From assembly GCA_031264885.1 (NCBI GenBank), contig JAISDM010000168.1:1-15310 (forward strand): DNA of 15,310 nt, given 5' to 3'. Below are positions 5,445 to 13,404 of the stretch, piece by piece (the stretch's first letter is position 1; every line of letters starts with the position of its first letter). The notes beneath the pieces were generated by a model, which worked only from the letters and a program-made list of their open reading frames with translations, was not told the origin of the DNA and searched no databases. Source of the stretch: Peptococcaceae bacterium. Lineage in GTDB: Bacteria; Bacillota; Peptococcia; DRI-13; UBA5745. A program made the translations under genes and the position numbers.

Positions 5445-5515
5445 TCGCGGGGCTGCTGACACCCCTGAGGGAGGTTTTTCTTCCGCGCCTTCAACCCAAA
5501 TCGCGCAACAAACCT

Positions 5516-5544
5516 ATTTTATTATATTTTGCCCTGTTCGTCAA
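5516..5544 (-). promoter_or_regulatory. SigA-type promoter of the tRNA
   Basis: On the minus strand TTGACG (5539-5544) and TAAAAT (5516-5521) are 17 bases apart. The -35 box starts only four bases after the sigA stop codon. Transcription would start near 5508, giving a leader of about 60 nt before the mature tRNA 5' end at 5444. This lets the tRNA be made independently of the sigA operon. Confidence 0.75.
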
Positions 5545-5548
5545 TGCC

Positions 5549-6700
5549 TCAATCCAAATAATCCTTCAGCTTCCGGCTGCGGCTGGGATGCCGCAGCTTG
5601 CGCAGCGCCTTCGCCTCGATTTGCCGGATGCGTTCCCGGGTCACCCCGAATTCCTGGCCTACCTCCTCCAGGGTTCTGGCCCTGCCGTCGTCCAGGCCGA
5701 AACGCAGCCTGAGAACCTTTTCCTCCCGGGCGGTCAAGGTCTCCAGGACCTCCTCCAGCTGCTCTTTCAGCAAAATGAAAGAGGCCGCTTCCGCCGGCGC
5801 CGGCGCTTCCTCATCCTCGATGAAATCCCCCAGATGGCTATCCTCTTCCTCCCCGATGGGCGTTTCCAGCGACACCGGTTCCTGGGCGATTTTCTGTATC
5901 TCACGCACCCTTTCCACAGGGATCTCCATCTCAGAAGCGATCTCCTCGGGCGTGGGCTCCCGGCCCAGCTCCTGAAGCAGCTGCCGGTTGATCCGGATCA
6001 GCTTATTGATGGTCTCTACCATGTGTACCGGAATTCTTATGGTCCTGGCCTGGTCGGCGATGGCTCTGGTGATGGCCTGGCGAATCCACCAGGTAGCATA
6101 GGTGCTGAATTTATAGCCCTTGCGGTAATCGAATTTTTCCACCGCTTTGATCAGACCCAGGTTGCCCTCCTGAATCAAATCCAGGAACAGCATGCCCCGT
6201 CCCACATAGCGCTTGGCGATGCTGACCACCAGACGCAGATTGGCTTCCACCAGCCTCCGTTTGGATTCCTCAATCCCCACTTCCATCTGCTTCGCCAAAA
6301 CAACCTCGTCCTCCGCGGACAACAGCGGCACCCTGCCGATTTCCTTCAGGTACATCCGCACCGGATCGTCGATGCCAATGCCTTCCGGCACAGACAGGTC
6401 AATCTCGGCTTCCGCCTCCACGGGCTCCGCTTCTTCCTCCAGAATCGGCCTGGCTATTTCCAGCGGCTGACTGGGGCTTTCCTCAAAGGTGTCCAAATCA
6501 ATACTGTCGGGAAGCACCTCAACCCCGTTGGTACTCAAGTTCTCATAAACCTCGTCAATTTGCTCCGGTGATAATTCTATATTCTGAAGGGCATTCATGA
6601 TTTCCCCATAATTGAGTATGCCCCGCTGTTTCCCACGCTCAAGCAGTTCCTTTATACTGTCTTGTTTAATTTGTTCCAGATCTTTCTCCTCCGTCTTCAA
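5549..6700 (-). CDS. sigA: Primary RNA polymerase sigma factor (SigA/RpoD)
   Basis: This 383-residue protein is the housekeeping sigma-70 factor that directs RNA polymerase to vegetative promoters. Region 1.1-like sequence is at about 8-60, followed by a long acidic linker (66-105). Region 1.2 begins at DDPVRMYLKEIGRVPLLSAEDE (111-132). Region 2 runs from about 145 to 230, with the core-binding DLIQEGNLGLIKAVEKFD (174-191) and the -10-recognising YKFSTYATWWIRQAITRAI (196-214). Region 3 follows, and region 4.2 has the helix-turn-helix EEVGQEFGVTRERIRQIEAKALRKLR (345-370). Length is normal for Firmicutes SigA. The start is TTG at 6698-6700, preceded by AAGGGGG at seven bases. No ATG or GTG is available in the right place. 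It lies 58 bases after dnaG, the classic dnaG-rpoD arrangement. Confidence 0.97.
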   Translation of the reverse strand: MKTEEKDLEQIKQDSIKELLERGKQRGILNYGEIMNALQNIELSPEQIDEVYENLSTNGVEVLPDSIDLDTFEESPSQPLEIARPILEEEAEPVEAEAEIDLSVPEGIGIDDPVRMYLKEIGRVPLLSAEDEVVLAKQMEVGIEESKRRLVEANLRLVVSIAKRYVGRGMLFLDLIQEGNLGLIKAVEKFDYRKGYKFSTYATWWIRQAITRAIADQARTIRIPVHMVETINKLIRINRQLLQELGREPTPEEIASEMEIPVERVREIQKIAQEPVSLETPIGEEEDSHLGDFIEDEEAPAPAEAASFILLKEQLEEVLETLTAREEKVLRLRFGLDDGRARTLEEVGQEFGVTRERIRQIEAKALRKLRHPSRSRKLKDYLD

Positions 6701-6758
6701 TCGCCTGCCCCCTTCCCCGGTGGTTTTGCGTCCTGACAGACCATAGGACTCCGATTAT

Positions 6759-8549
6759 TTAACGAATCCTTTGTTTCTCTATATTTAACGAATGGATGCG
6801 CGCCAGCATTTCTACGGCGGCGCTTACATTCCCTTGTTTTTCATATTGGGCCAGCTGCTCCATAGACAGACGCAGCCCGCGCTCAAATACATCCTTGCGC
6901 AAAACGTTCAAACAATCCCGGAACCACTTGGCTTCATCCCCCGGTTCGTCTTCCTCCAAAAGCAGCGCCGTCAGGCATTCCCTCATATCCTCCTGATCCA
7001 GAAGCGCCACCAGATCCTCCCCCTGCCTGACCTGGTAGCCCGCTTGAAGCAGCGCGTCCAAGGTGAGATACAGCTGCCTCACCAGCCGGTCTCCGAAGAG
7101 TTCCGCTCCTCCCGCCTCACGAACCGCCGCGAGGGACTGTCCGTCGGTGAGAATCCGTTTGAACACCAGCCGCCGCGCCCGTTCCAAAGCCTGATCCGCG
7201 GACAGGCTCCGCGTGCTCCTGACTTGGGCGGGCTCTGTTTTCCGGTGTTTTTGAAAGTTCAGCAGCTCCGATAATATCGCGTCCTCCGGAAAGAGAAGCT
7301 TCTCCGATATCATCGTCACATAACTCTGGCGCGTCACCGGACTGTCCACCCGGGCCAGATCCGGTATCATGGCCTGGATGATCTGAATTTTGCCCGTCAT
7401 ATGGTCACTATCAAATTTTTCCATATTTTTATTGAATTTATACTCAAATCCGGAAATTGCCTTCTGCGTCAGCTCGACAAAGGCTTCCTTCCCTTGTTTT
7501 CGAAGAATTTCATCCGGATCCTTTGCTTCCGGAATTTGAATCAGTCCAATTTTGCAGCCCTGGGCCTCGAGTATCTCTATGCCCCTCAGCGCGGCGGATT
7601 CCCCCGCCGGGTCCGAATCGAAGCACAGCAGCACATGGTAAGTATAACGCGTACACTGCCGAGCCTGTTCCTGCGTCAGCGCCGTCCCCAAGGACGCCAC
7701 CGACTGAGTCACCCCGTATTGATGAGCCGCGATCACGTCCATATAGCCTTCCATCAGTATAATCTGATCCTGTCCGCGAACGGCGCCCCTGGCCAAATTT
7801 AGCCCATACAGCACCCGGCCTTTCTCAAATAAGGGCGTCTCCGGCGAATTCAAATACTTAGGCTGGCCGTCGTCCATGACCCTGCCGCCAAAACCCACCG
7901 TCTGCCCGGTCTCGTTCATAATGGGAAACATCACCCGGTTCCTGAAGCGGTCGGTCAAACCCCCTCTTTGGTTCTTCTGAGCCAATCCGAGCGAAATCAG
8001 TTCGGCTTCCGTCACGCCTTTGCCTGTCAGGGCGCGGCTCAGTCCGTCCCATCCGGGCGGCGTGAAACCCAGCGAAAATCTCTTTAACGTGGATTCCTCC
8101 AAGCCCCTTTTCCGCAAATAATCCAGGGCGGAGCGCCCCAGACTCGAATATAAGACCTCCTGAAAATAATCGGCCGCCCATTGATTGATCGAAAACATCC
8201 TCTGGCGCTGAGCGTTTTTTTGCTCCCAAGCCTCGTTTACCGGACGCTTCGGCAGCTCGACTCCATACCGTTTGGCAAGCTTCTCCGCCGCCTCGATGAA
8301 AGACAAACCGTCTTTCTCCATCAGGAAGGTAAAAACATTGCCGCCTTTGCCGCATCCAAAGCAATGAAAAATCTGTTTTTGGAGCGACACAACAAAAGAT
8401 GGTGTCTTTTCCTCATGAAAAGGACACAGGCCAACGTAATTTTGCCCTTTTTTTTTCAAGGACACATACTCGCCAATGATTTCGACAATGTCAGACCGAT
8501 GACGCAAATGGTCGATGACATCCTCCGGTATGCGGCTCGCCAAAATCAT
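6759..8549 (-). CDS. dnaG: DNA primase (DnaG)
   Basis: This 596-residue protein makes RNA primers for replication. The N-terminal zinc-binding domain shows CPFHEEKTPSF and CFGCGKGG, with Cys42, His45, Cys63 and Cys66 as ligands. The RNA polymerase core includes the basic NRVMFPI and GRVLYGLNLAR motifs. The TOPRIM fold has MEGYMDVIA with catalytic Glu267 and FDSDPAG with Asp311 and Asp313. The last ~140 residues are the helical domain that binds the replicative helicase. The length is typical. The ATG at 8549 follows AAGGTGGTG. The gene is 66 bases downstream of dgt and 58 bases upstream of sigA, so it belongs to the macromolecule-synthesis series. Confidence 0.97.
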   Translation of the reverse strand: MILASRIPEDVIDHLRHRSDIVEIIGEYVSLKKKGQNYVGLCPFHEEKTPSFVVSLQKQIFHCFGCGKGGNVFTFLMEKDGLSFIEAAEKLAKRYGVELPKRPVNEAWEQKNAQRQRMFSINQWAADYFQEVLYSSLGRSALDYLRKRGLEESTLKRFSLGFTPPGWDGLSRALTGKGVTEAELISLGLAQKNQRGGLTDRFRNRVMFPIMNETGQTVGFGGRVMDDGQPKYLNSPETPLFEKGRVLYGLNLARGAVRGQDQIILMEGYMDVIAAHQYGVTQSVASLGTALTQEQARQCTRYTYHVLLCFDSDPAGESAALRGIEILEAQGCKIGLIQIPEAKDPDEILRKQGKEAFVELTQKAISGFEYKFNKNMEKFDSDHMTGKIQIIQAMIPDLARVDSPVTRQSYVTMISEKLLFPEDAILSELLNFQKHRKTEPAQVRSTRSLSADQALERARRLVFKRILTDGQSLAAVREAGGAELFGDRLVRQLYLTLDALLQAGYQVRQGEDLVALLDQEDMRECLTALLLEEDEPGDEAKWFRDCLNVLRKDVFERGLRLSMEQLAQYEKQGNVSAAVEMLARIHSLNIEKQRIR

Positions 8550-8576
8550 TCACCACCTTGTGAAAGTTATTTTCGC

Positions 8577-8606
8577 TATTTATCGCTTTTTTTCCTGCTT
8601 TTTCAA
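8577..8606 (-). promoter_or_regulatory. Possible internal promoter before dnaG
   Basis: In the AT-rich gap between dgt and dnaG, the minus strand has TTGAAA (8601-8606) and TAAATA (8577-8582) with an 18-base spacer. The match is fair only, and A-runs make chance matches likely. A promoter here would let dnaG-sigA be expressed apart from glyQS-dgt. Confidence 0.3.
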
Positions 8607-8615
8607 AAAATTTCT

Positions 8616-9674
8616 CTAACGGGTCTCCATCCCCGGCTCCCACATAGGCGCCGGTACAGTCAAAGACTGAAAAAGATCGATACAATAGCGATCCGTCATG
8701 CCTGAAATATAGTCCGCGGCGCCGCGCGCCGCGCCATCCTCTTCGGCGGTCTTTCTGTAAAGCGCAGGCATCTTATGGGGGTTTTGATAAAAATACTCAA
8801 AAACGAACTTCACCACATAGGCCGCCTTCTGCTGCTGACGCAAACAATAATCCCCTTTATACACACGGTCAAACATAAACTGCCTGAGTCTCTGGAATGC
8901 GGTCATGACGTCCCCGCTCAGCTCCAGTTCCCTCTCGCCCGCCCTCAGTCTGGGCAAATTATGATAAATCATGTCTTCAATGAGGGTGGAGATGCGCCGG
9001 CTGTGCGTGTCGCCCAATCGGTCGCGCAAATCTTGAGGTATTTCGTCCGATTTTAAAAGACCCGCCCGGATGCTGTCGTCAATATCGTGCTGAACATAGG
9101 CGATTTTGTCCGAGAAACGAACGGTCTGCCCCTCCAGAGTCAGATCCTTTCTGCCCTGAGCCTCCATGCCCCTGTGATTCAATATGCCGTCCAAAGTCTC
9201 CCGGGTGAGATTCAGCCCCCGCCCCCTGCTGCCTTCTTCCAGCAAGGTCAGCACCCGGACGCTGTTGGCCTGATGATTGAAACCGCCGGGCAGAAGCGCG
9301 TCCAAAACAGACTCTCCCGAGTGAGAAAACGGCGTATGCCCCACATCGTGGCCCAAGGCGACGGCCTCGATCAAATCCAAATTCAGTCCCAGCGCCCTGC
9401 CGACGGTTCTGGAAATCTGACTCACTTCCAGAGTATGCGTCAGGCGCGTCCGATAGTGATCGTTTCCGGTAGATAAATAAACCTGGGTCTTGTGCTTGAG
9501 CCGGCGAAAGGATTTGGAATGGATGATCCGGTCCCGGTCCCGCATATAGCAGGTTCGGATCGCGTCCGGCTCCTCCGCCTCGGCCCTGCCCAGACTCTCA
9601 TCGGCCTTCGCGGCCCATTCCTCCAAAAACACGTGTTCTCCGTCTTCGATTTTCTCCCGAATTGTCATATCCAT
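8616..9674 (-). CDS. dgt: dGTPase-like dNTP triphosphohydrolase (HD domain)
   Basis: This 352-residue protein belongs to the deoxyguanosinetriphosphate triphosphohydrolase-like family, which splits dNTPs to deoxynucleoside and triphosphate in the cytosol. The opening SKSFRRLKHKTQVYLSTGNDHYRTRLTHTLEVSQISRTVGRALGLN is diagnostic. The metal-binding HD set is visible as His80, His109-Asp110 (ALGHDVGHTPFSHSGE) and a later Asp in KIAYVQHDIDD. It is of the shorter, Gram-positive class. The ATG at 9674 has AGGGG almost touching it. The second ATG, at 9668, has the same AGGGG at about six bases and may be the true start, giving MTIREKIE. Its place in front of dnaG-sigA is common in Clostridia and fits a role in dNTP balance during replication. 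Confidence 0.92.
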   Translation of the reverse strand: MDMTIREKIEDGEHVFLEEWAAKADESLGRAEAEEPDAIRTCYMRDRDRIIHSKSFRRLKHKTQVYLSTGNDHYRTRLTHTLEVSQISRTVGRALGLNLDLIEAVALGHDVGHTPFSHSGESVLDALLPGGFNHQANSVRVLTLLEEGSRGRGLNLTRETLDGILNHRGMEAQGRKDLTLEGQTVRFSDKIAYVQHDIDDSIRAGLLKSDEIPQDLRDRLGDTHSRRISTLIEDMIYHNLPRLRAGERELELSGDVMTAFQRLRQFMFDRVYKGDYCLRQQQKAAYVVKFVFEYFYQNPHKMPALYRKTAEEDGAARGAADYISGMTDRYCIDLFQSLTVPAPMWEPGMETR

Positions 9675-9705
9675 CCCCTATCGTCTGCGATATGTGGTTT
9701 AGCTC

Positions 9706-9752
9706 GGCATCCGCCCCCTCCACCGGGTGTTTGCGCCAAACCATGAATCGCG
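9706..9752. repeat. 47-nt repeat, partial copy of the element upstream of era
   Basis: The 47 bases at 9706-9752 align without gaps to 15240-15286, with 37 identities by my count (GGCATCC.CCCCCTCC.CCGGGT...GAATCGCG). This copy lies between dgt and glyS and ends one base before the glyS stop codon at 9754-9756. No inverted partner is seen here, so it is a half element. Confidence 0.6.
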
Positions 9753-9753
9753 G

Positions 9754-11847
9754 TTACCCGTCCGTGATCTTGCTCAAATCCCCGATGAACCGGACGCTCA
9801 CGGCCACGATTTTTTGCAGCAGCCCGATGCGGCTCTCCCGCAGCTTCTGATCCTCCGCCATCACCATCACCGCCTCAAAGAACCGGTCGATGGGCTCCGC
9901 CAATTGAGAAAGCTCCTGGATCACCTGGATGTACCGGGCTTCCGTGAGTTCCTCCGGAGACCACCGCGACAGCGCCGCCTTGACCTGCTCCAAAACCGCG
10001 TACAGCTGTTTTTCCGCCGGATCGTTCAGCACATCCGCGTCCACTTCGGCGCTCGCCGCCTTCTTCGTCAGATTGTACGCCCGTGTAAAGCCCCCCAGCA
10101 GCCGTATAAACGCCTGATCCTTCCGCATGGCCATCAACGCCCTGGCCCGGTCCTCCAGGGACTGCAGCGCGCCCCATTCGCCGCTCAGGACCGCGTCGAT
10201 GACATCGTGGCGGGCGCCCTCCTCCGACAGTATATTCCGGATCCGCATAATAAAAAACGCCCTGATCCGGTTGAGCACATCGCCGCCCAGCTGTTCCGCC
10301 GGCAGCGCGCCCTCATAATTATCCAAAGCGATTCGGATCAAATCCTGCATGGAATGAAACAGCCTGTGCTTCAAGACAATCGCGCAGACGCCCATGGCCT
10401 GCCGGCGCAGAGCGTAAGGGTCCTGGGATCCCGTCGGCTCGATCCCGATGGCAAAGATCCCCGCGATGGTATCCATCTTATCCGCCAAAGCCACCAAAGC
10501 CCCCGGCAGGCTCTCCGGAACCGTATCCCCGGCAAAACGCGGCTTATAATGCTCCCAAATCCCCTGGGCCACCGCTTCTTTTTCCCCGCTTTCCAAGGCG
10601 TAATACCGCCCCATGACCCCCTGAAGCTCAGGGAACTCATAGACCATATGAGTGACCAAATCCGCCTTGCACAGCCGGGCGATCCGAAGCGCGTCCCTCC
10701 GCGCCGTCTCACCGACGTTCAAACGGGCCGCCAGCACATCCGTCAAAGCCTCCACACGGCTGACCTTCTGAGCGACCGTTCCCAGTTTCTCCTGAAAAAC
10801 AATCCCGCGCAGTTTGGGCAAATAAGCCTCCAGCAACTGCTTCCGGTCCTCATCCCAGAAGAACCGGGCGTCGGACAGCCGGGCGGCCAATACCCTCTCA
10901 TTCCCCGCCCGAACAGTCTCCAGATCCCGCTCATTCCCGTTCCTCACGGTAACAAAGCGGTTCATCAGCCGGCCGTCGGAATCCCTCACCGGGAAATACC
11001 TCTGATGCTCCCGCATGGGCGTGACGACGACCTCGTCCGGCATGTTCAAATAACTCCGGTCAAAATCCCCCGCCAGCGCCGCCGGCCACTCCAGCAAAAA
11101 CGTCACTTCTTCCAGCAAGCCGGGATCCTCCTCCGCCTTGCCGCCGCAAGCCCCGGCCGCCTCTTGAATCTGCCGCCGGCATTCATCCCGCCGCTCCCGG
11201 GGATCCGCCATCACAAAACACCGCTTCATCTCTTCCCGGTAATTCAAAGCCCCGGATAAGACCACGTCCCCCTTGGATAAAAACCGGTGTCCCCGGCTCC
11301 GATCGCCCGCCGCGGCCCCCGCCGTCTCAAAGGGAACGACCTGTCCGTCCAGCAAAGACACAATCCAGCGGATGGGCCGCACAAAATAAAAATCCAGACT
11401 GCCCCAGCGCATGGGTTTGGGGAAATTCAGCGCGCCGATCAAAGCAGGCGCGATCTCTCTCAGAGCCTCCGGCGCGGACTGCCCCTCCACCTTCCTGACG
11501 GCAAACACATATTCGCCGTTCCCATGGGCCTTGACCGTCAAATCCTCTATCCTCACACCCTGGGAACGGGCAAAACCCTGCGCGGCCTTGCTCGGATTCC
11601 CTTCCGGATCAAAAGCCGCTTTTTTGGCCGGGCCGCGAACCTCCTCTTCCACGTCCGCCCCCTTGCCGGCGATGCCATAGACCAGCCAGGCCAGACGCCT
11701 GGGCGTTCCCAGCGCCTCCGCGCTTTCAAAGGAGATTCTGCGCTCATTCAGAGCCTTCTCCCCCAGCGCCTTGATTTGCCGGAGGATGTCTCCCATAAAA
11801 ACAGCGGGAATCTCCTCCGTTCCGATTTCCAAGAGATAATCAGACAT
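9754..11847 (-). CDS. glyS: Glycyl-tRNA synthetase, beta subunit
   Basis: With the start at 11847 the protein has 697 residues, normal for the beta subunit of the alpha2beta2 glycyl-tRNA synthetase. This subunit binds tRNA-Gly, and the alpha subunit holds the main catalytic centre. Family features are the N-terminal LLEIGTEEIPA, GTPRRLAWLV, RGPAKKAAFDPEGNPSKAAQGFARSQG and FPKPMRWG, then an HD-like middle domain and a C-terminal anticodon-binding (DALR-type) helical domain. The frame is open further upstream, but those 18 residues are the glyQ tail in another frame. The chosen ATG follows AAGGGGTGAG and overlaps the glyQ stop by eight bases, so the two subunits are translationally coupled. Its 3' end adjoins a repeat copy at 9706-9752. 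Confidence 0.96.
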   Translation of the reverse strand: MSDYLLEIGTEEIPAVFMGDILRQIKALGEKALNERRISFESAEALGTPRRLAWLVYGIAGKGADVEEEVRGPAKKAAFDPEGNPSKAAQGFARSQGVRIEDLTVKAHGNGEYVFAVRKVEGQSAPEALREIAPALIGALNFPKPMRWGSLDFYFVRPIRWIVSLLDGQVVPFETAGAAAGDRSRGHRFLSKGDVVLSGALNYREEMKRCFVMADPRERRDECRRQIQEAAGACGGKAEEDPGLLEEVTFLLEWPAALAGDFDRSYLNMPDEVVVTPMREHQRYFPVRDSDGRLMNRFVTVRNGNERDLETVRAGNERVLAARLSDARFFWDEDRKQLLEAYLPKLRGIVFQEKLGTVAQKVSRVEALTDVLAARLNVGETARRDALRIARLCKADLVTHMVYEFPELQGVMGRYYALESGEKEAVAQGIWEHYKPRFAGDTVPESLPGALVALADKMDTIAGIFAIGIEPTGSQDPYALRRQAMGVCAIVLKHRLFHSMQDLIRIALDNYEGALPAEQLGGDVLNRIRAFFIMRIRNILSEEGARHDVIDAVLSGEWGALQSLEDRARALMAMRKDQAFIRLLGGFTRAYNLTKKAASAEVDADVLNDPAEKQLYAVLEQVKAALSRWSPEELTEARYIQVIQELSQLAEPIDRFFEAVMVMAEDQKLRESRIGLLQKIVAVSVRFIGDLSKITDG

Positions 11848-12724
11848 TCGCCTCACCCCTTCGCAGCAGCGGATAGCCCAAAGACTCCCGCTGAGCCACA
11901 TAGGCTTGAGCGCAGACCCTGGCCATATTCCGGACCCTGCCGATAAATCCGGTCCGTTCCGTCACACTGATGGCGCCGCGCGCGTCCAATAAATTAAAAG
12001 TATGAGAGCATTTCAACACATAATCATAGGCCGGCTGCACCAAACCCGCCTCCAGAACCCGCGCGGCCTCTTTTTCATAAATATCGAACAGTCCGAACAG
12101 CATGTCCGCGTCCGAAACTTCAAAATTATACTTGGAATAATCCACTTCGTTCTGATGGAACACATCCCCGTAGGTAACGCCGTCCACCCATTGAACGTCA
12201 TAAACATTGTCTTTTTTTTGTATGAACATAGCGATCCGCTCCAGCCCGTAAGTGATTTCCCCGGACACAGGCCGGCAGTCGATGCCGCCGCATTGCTGGA
12301 AATACGTAAACTGGGTGATCTCCATGCCGTCCAGCCATACCTCCCAGCCCAGCCCCCAAGCGCCCAATGTGGGCGATTCCCAATTGTCCTCCACAAAGCG
12401 GACGTCATGCTCCAACGGGCGGATGCCCAGGGCTTCCAGGCTTTCCAGATACACCTCCTGTATATCGTCCGGAGAAGGCTTCAAAACCACCTGATATTGA
12501 TAGTAATGCTGGAGACGGTTGGGATTCTCTCCGTAGCGGCCGTCCGTGGGACGCCTGGACGGCTCCACATAAGCCACATGCCAGGGTTCCGGCCCCAGCG
12601 CCCGCAAAAACGTAGCGGGATTCATCGTACCCGCGCCTTTTTCCACATCGTAAGGCTGCTGTATGACGCACCCCCTCTCCCCCCAAAACCGGTTGAGCGT
12701 CATAATCATTTCCTGAAAGTTCAT
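11840..12724 (-). CDS. glyQ: Glycyl-tRNA synthetase, alpha subunit
   Basis: This 294-residue class II aminoacyl-tRNA synthetase subunit forms glycyl-adenylate and charges tRNA-Gly together with GlyS. The highly conserved opening FQEMIMTLNRFWGERGCVIQQPYDVEKGAGTMNPATFLRALGPEPW is present, as are EPSRRPTDGRYGENPNRLQHYYQYQV (motif 2 region) and YGLERIAMFIQ near 175-190 (motif 3). The C-terminal helices end in a basic LLRRGEANV. The ATG at 12724 has AAAGGA about 11 bases upstream, a little far. The spacer in front is filled with repeats and shows no T-box leader, unlike Bacillus glyQS. Confidence 0.97.
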   Translation of the reverse strand: MNFQEMIMTLNRFWGERGCVIQQPYDVEKGAGTMNPATFLRALGPEPWHVAYVEPSRRPTDGRYGENPNRLQHYYQYQVVLKPSPDDIQEVYLESLEALGIRPLEHDVRFVEDNWESPTLGAWGLGWEVWLDGMEITQFTYFQQCGGIDCRPVSGEITYGLERIAMFIQKKDNVYDVQWVDGVTYGDVFHQNEVDYSKYNFEVSDADMLFGLFDIYEKEAARVLEAGLVQPAYDYVLKCSHTFNLLDARGAISVTERTGFIGRVRNMARVCAQAYVAQRESLGYPLLRRGEANV

Positions 12725-12756
12725 CCGATAACCGATCCTTTCCCATAGTCAAAGAC

Positions 12757-12775
12757 GGGCGGCAGAATGCCGCCC
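12757..12775. repeat. GGGCGGCA-type hairpin repeat, copy 4
   Basis: A perfect 8-bp stem, GGGCGGCA (12757-12764) with TGCCGCCC (12768-12775), around the loop GAA. The 20 bases from GGGCGGCAGAATGCCGCCCC agree exactly with copy 2 at 2733-2752, 10 kb away. It sits about 32 bases before the glyQ start. Confidence 0.75.
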
Positions 12776-12858
12776 CTTGTAGGGGGCGGCGTCCCCGACG
12801 CCCCGCCGCCGTCCACAGCGCCGGGAACGCCCCGCGGATACATCATCCACGGGCGTAG

Positions 12859-12878
12859 GGGCGGATGGCAATCCGCCC
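12859..12878. repeat. Variant hairpin repeat (GGGCGGAT type)
   Basis: A perfect 8-bp stem, GGGCGGAT (12859-12866) with ATCCGCCC (12871-12878), around GGCA. It looks like a diverged member of the GGGCGGCA family. It lies 3' of the gene at 12931-13404 and could weakly affect termination, but no T-tract is present in either direction. Confidence 0.6.
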
Positions 12879-12930
12879 GTTTGTTTTCGGACGGTCTGGC
12901 CCGCTTCCGGCCGCCTGTTCATCCGCGCCG

Positions 12931-13404
12931 CTATTCGTCTTCGTCCATCTCCACGTCCACAATGTCCCCGTCCTGAATGTCCAGATCCCGGCTTTCCACC
13001 TGGCCGTCGTCCCGGACAATCTCCAGCTTCACCTGCTGAATCAACGCGCCCACCGTACCCAGGACCCCGACGATGGCCAATATGGGACTGAGCAAGATGC
13101 CCCCGATGCCAATCGCCCCGACGGTCGCCGGAATCTCCAGCAGAACCCTGTCGTCCTTCTTCAGGCGCACCTTCGTCACATTCCCCTGATGAAGGATTTC
13201 CTTAATCTGACCGGCCACCTTATTCCCGATTTGCTCCAACTTATGGTCCCATTTGACCGAGCGCGTTTCCTCCTGCTGTTTTTCCAAAAAAACCAAAGCC
13301 CCGGTCACATCCCCGCCGGACTGATCCAGCGCCTCCTTCGCCTGAGCGTAAGAGACACCCATCCTCTCCCGCAGCAAATCCATTTTTTCCAATTCAGTCA
13401 TCAC
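12931..13404 (-). CDS. DUF4342 protein with an N-terminal UBA-like domain
   Basis: This 157-residue protein has two parts. Residues 1-43 resemble the small UBA/TS-N three-helix domain also found in EF-Ts (LRERMGVSYAQAKEALDQSGGDVTGALVFLEK). Residues ~50-130 match the DUF4342 type, with a stretch VRLKKDDRVLLEIPATVGAIGIGGILLSPILAIVGVLGTVGALI that contains a glycine-rich hydrophobic, possibly membrane-associated segment. The tail is very acidic (DIQDGDIVDVEMDEDE). The function is unknown. The start may be GTG (13404) or the adjacent ATG (13401); both are served by GGGAGG. It overlaps the end of recO by 8-11 bases, so it is the last gene of an era-recO unit. That linkage is the only functional hint. 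Confidence 0.75.
   Translation of the reverse strand: MMTELEKMDLLRERMGVSYAQAKEALDQSGGDVTGALVFLEKQQEETRSVKWDHKLEQIGNKVAGQIKEILHQGNVTKVRLKKDDRVLLEIPATVGAIGIGGILLSPILAIVGVLGTVGALIQQVKLEIVRDDGQVESRDLDIQDGDIVDVEMDEDE

Larger units (their letters stand above)
12725..12930. other. Repeat-filled spacer upstream of glyQ
   Basis: About 200 bases without a gene. It holds three hairpins in a row: a GGGCGGCA copy (12757-12775), a GGCGTC/GACGCC stem (12788-12802) and a GGGCGGAT/ATCCGCCC stem (12859-12878). A flank like that of copy 2 follows at 12885-12897 (TTTCGGACGGTCT). I see no T-box motif and no strong -35/-10 pair for glyQ on the minus strand; TTTGAC near 12745-12750 is a weak candidate. Confidence 0.6.

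Noticed and set aside
5588..6571. Plus-strand open frame of 327 codons
   Set aside because: Antisense to sigA; the composition is that of a mirrored coding frame.
9727..11259. Long open frame of 510 codons on the plus strand
   Set aside because: It runs entirely antisense to glyS, has a low-complexity H/P/R-rich composition and no family resemblance. It is a shadow of GC-rich coding sequence.
11848..11901. 18-residue N-terminal extension of GlyS
   Set aside because: It overlaps glyQ coding sequence, and the conserved GlyS start MSDYLLEIGTEEIP with its own ribosome binding site begins at 11847.
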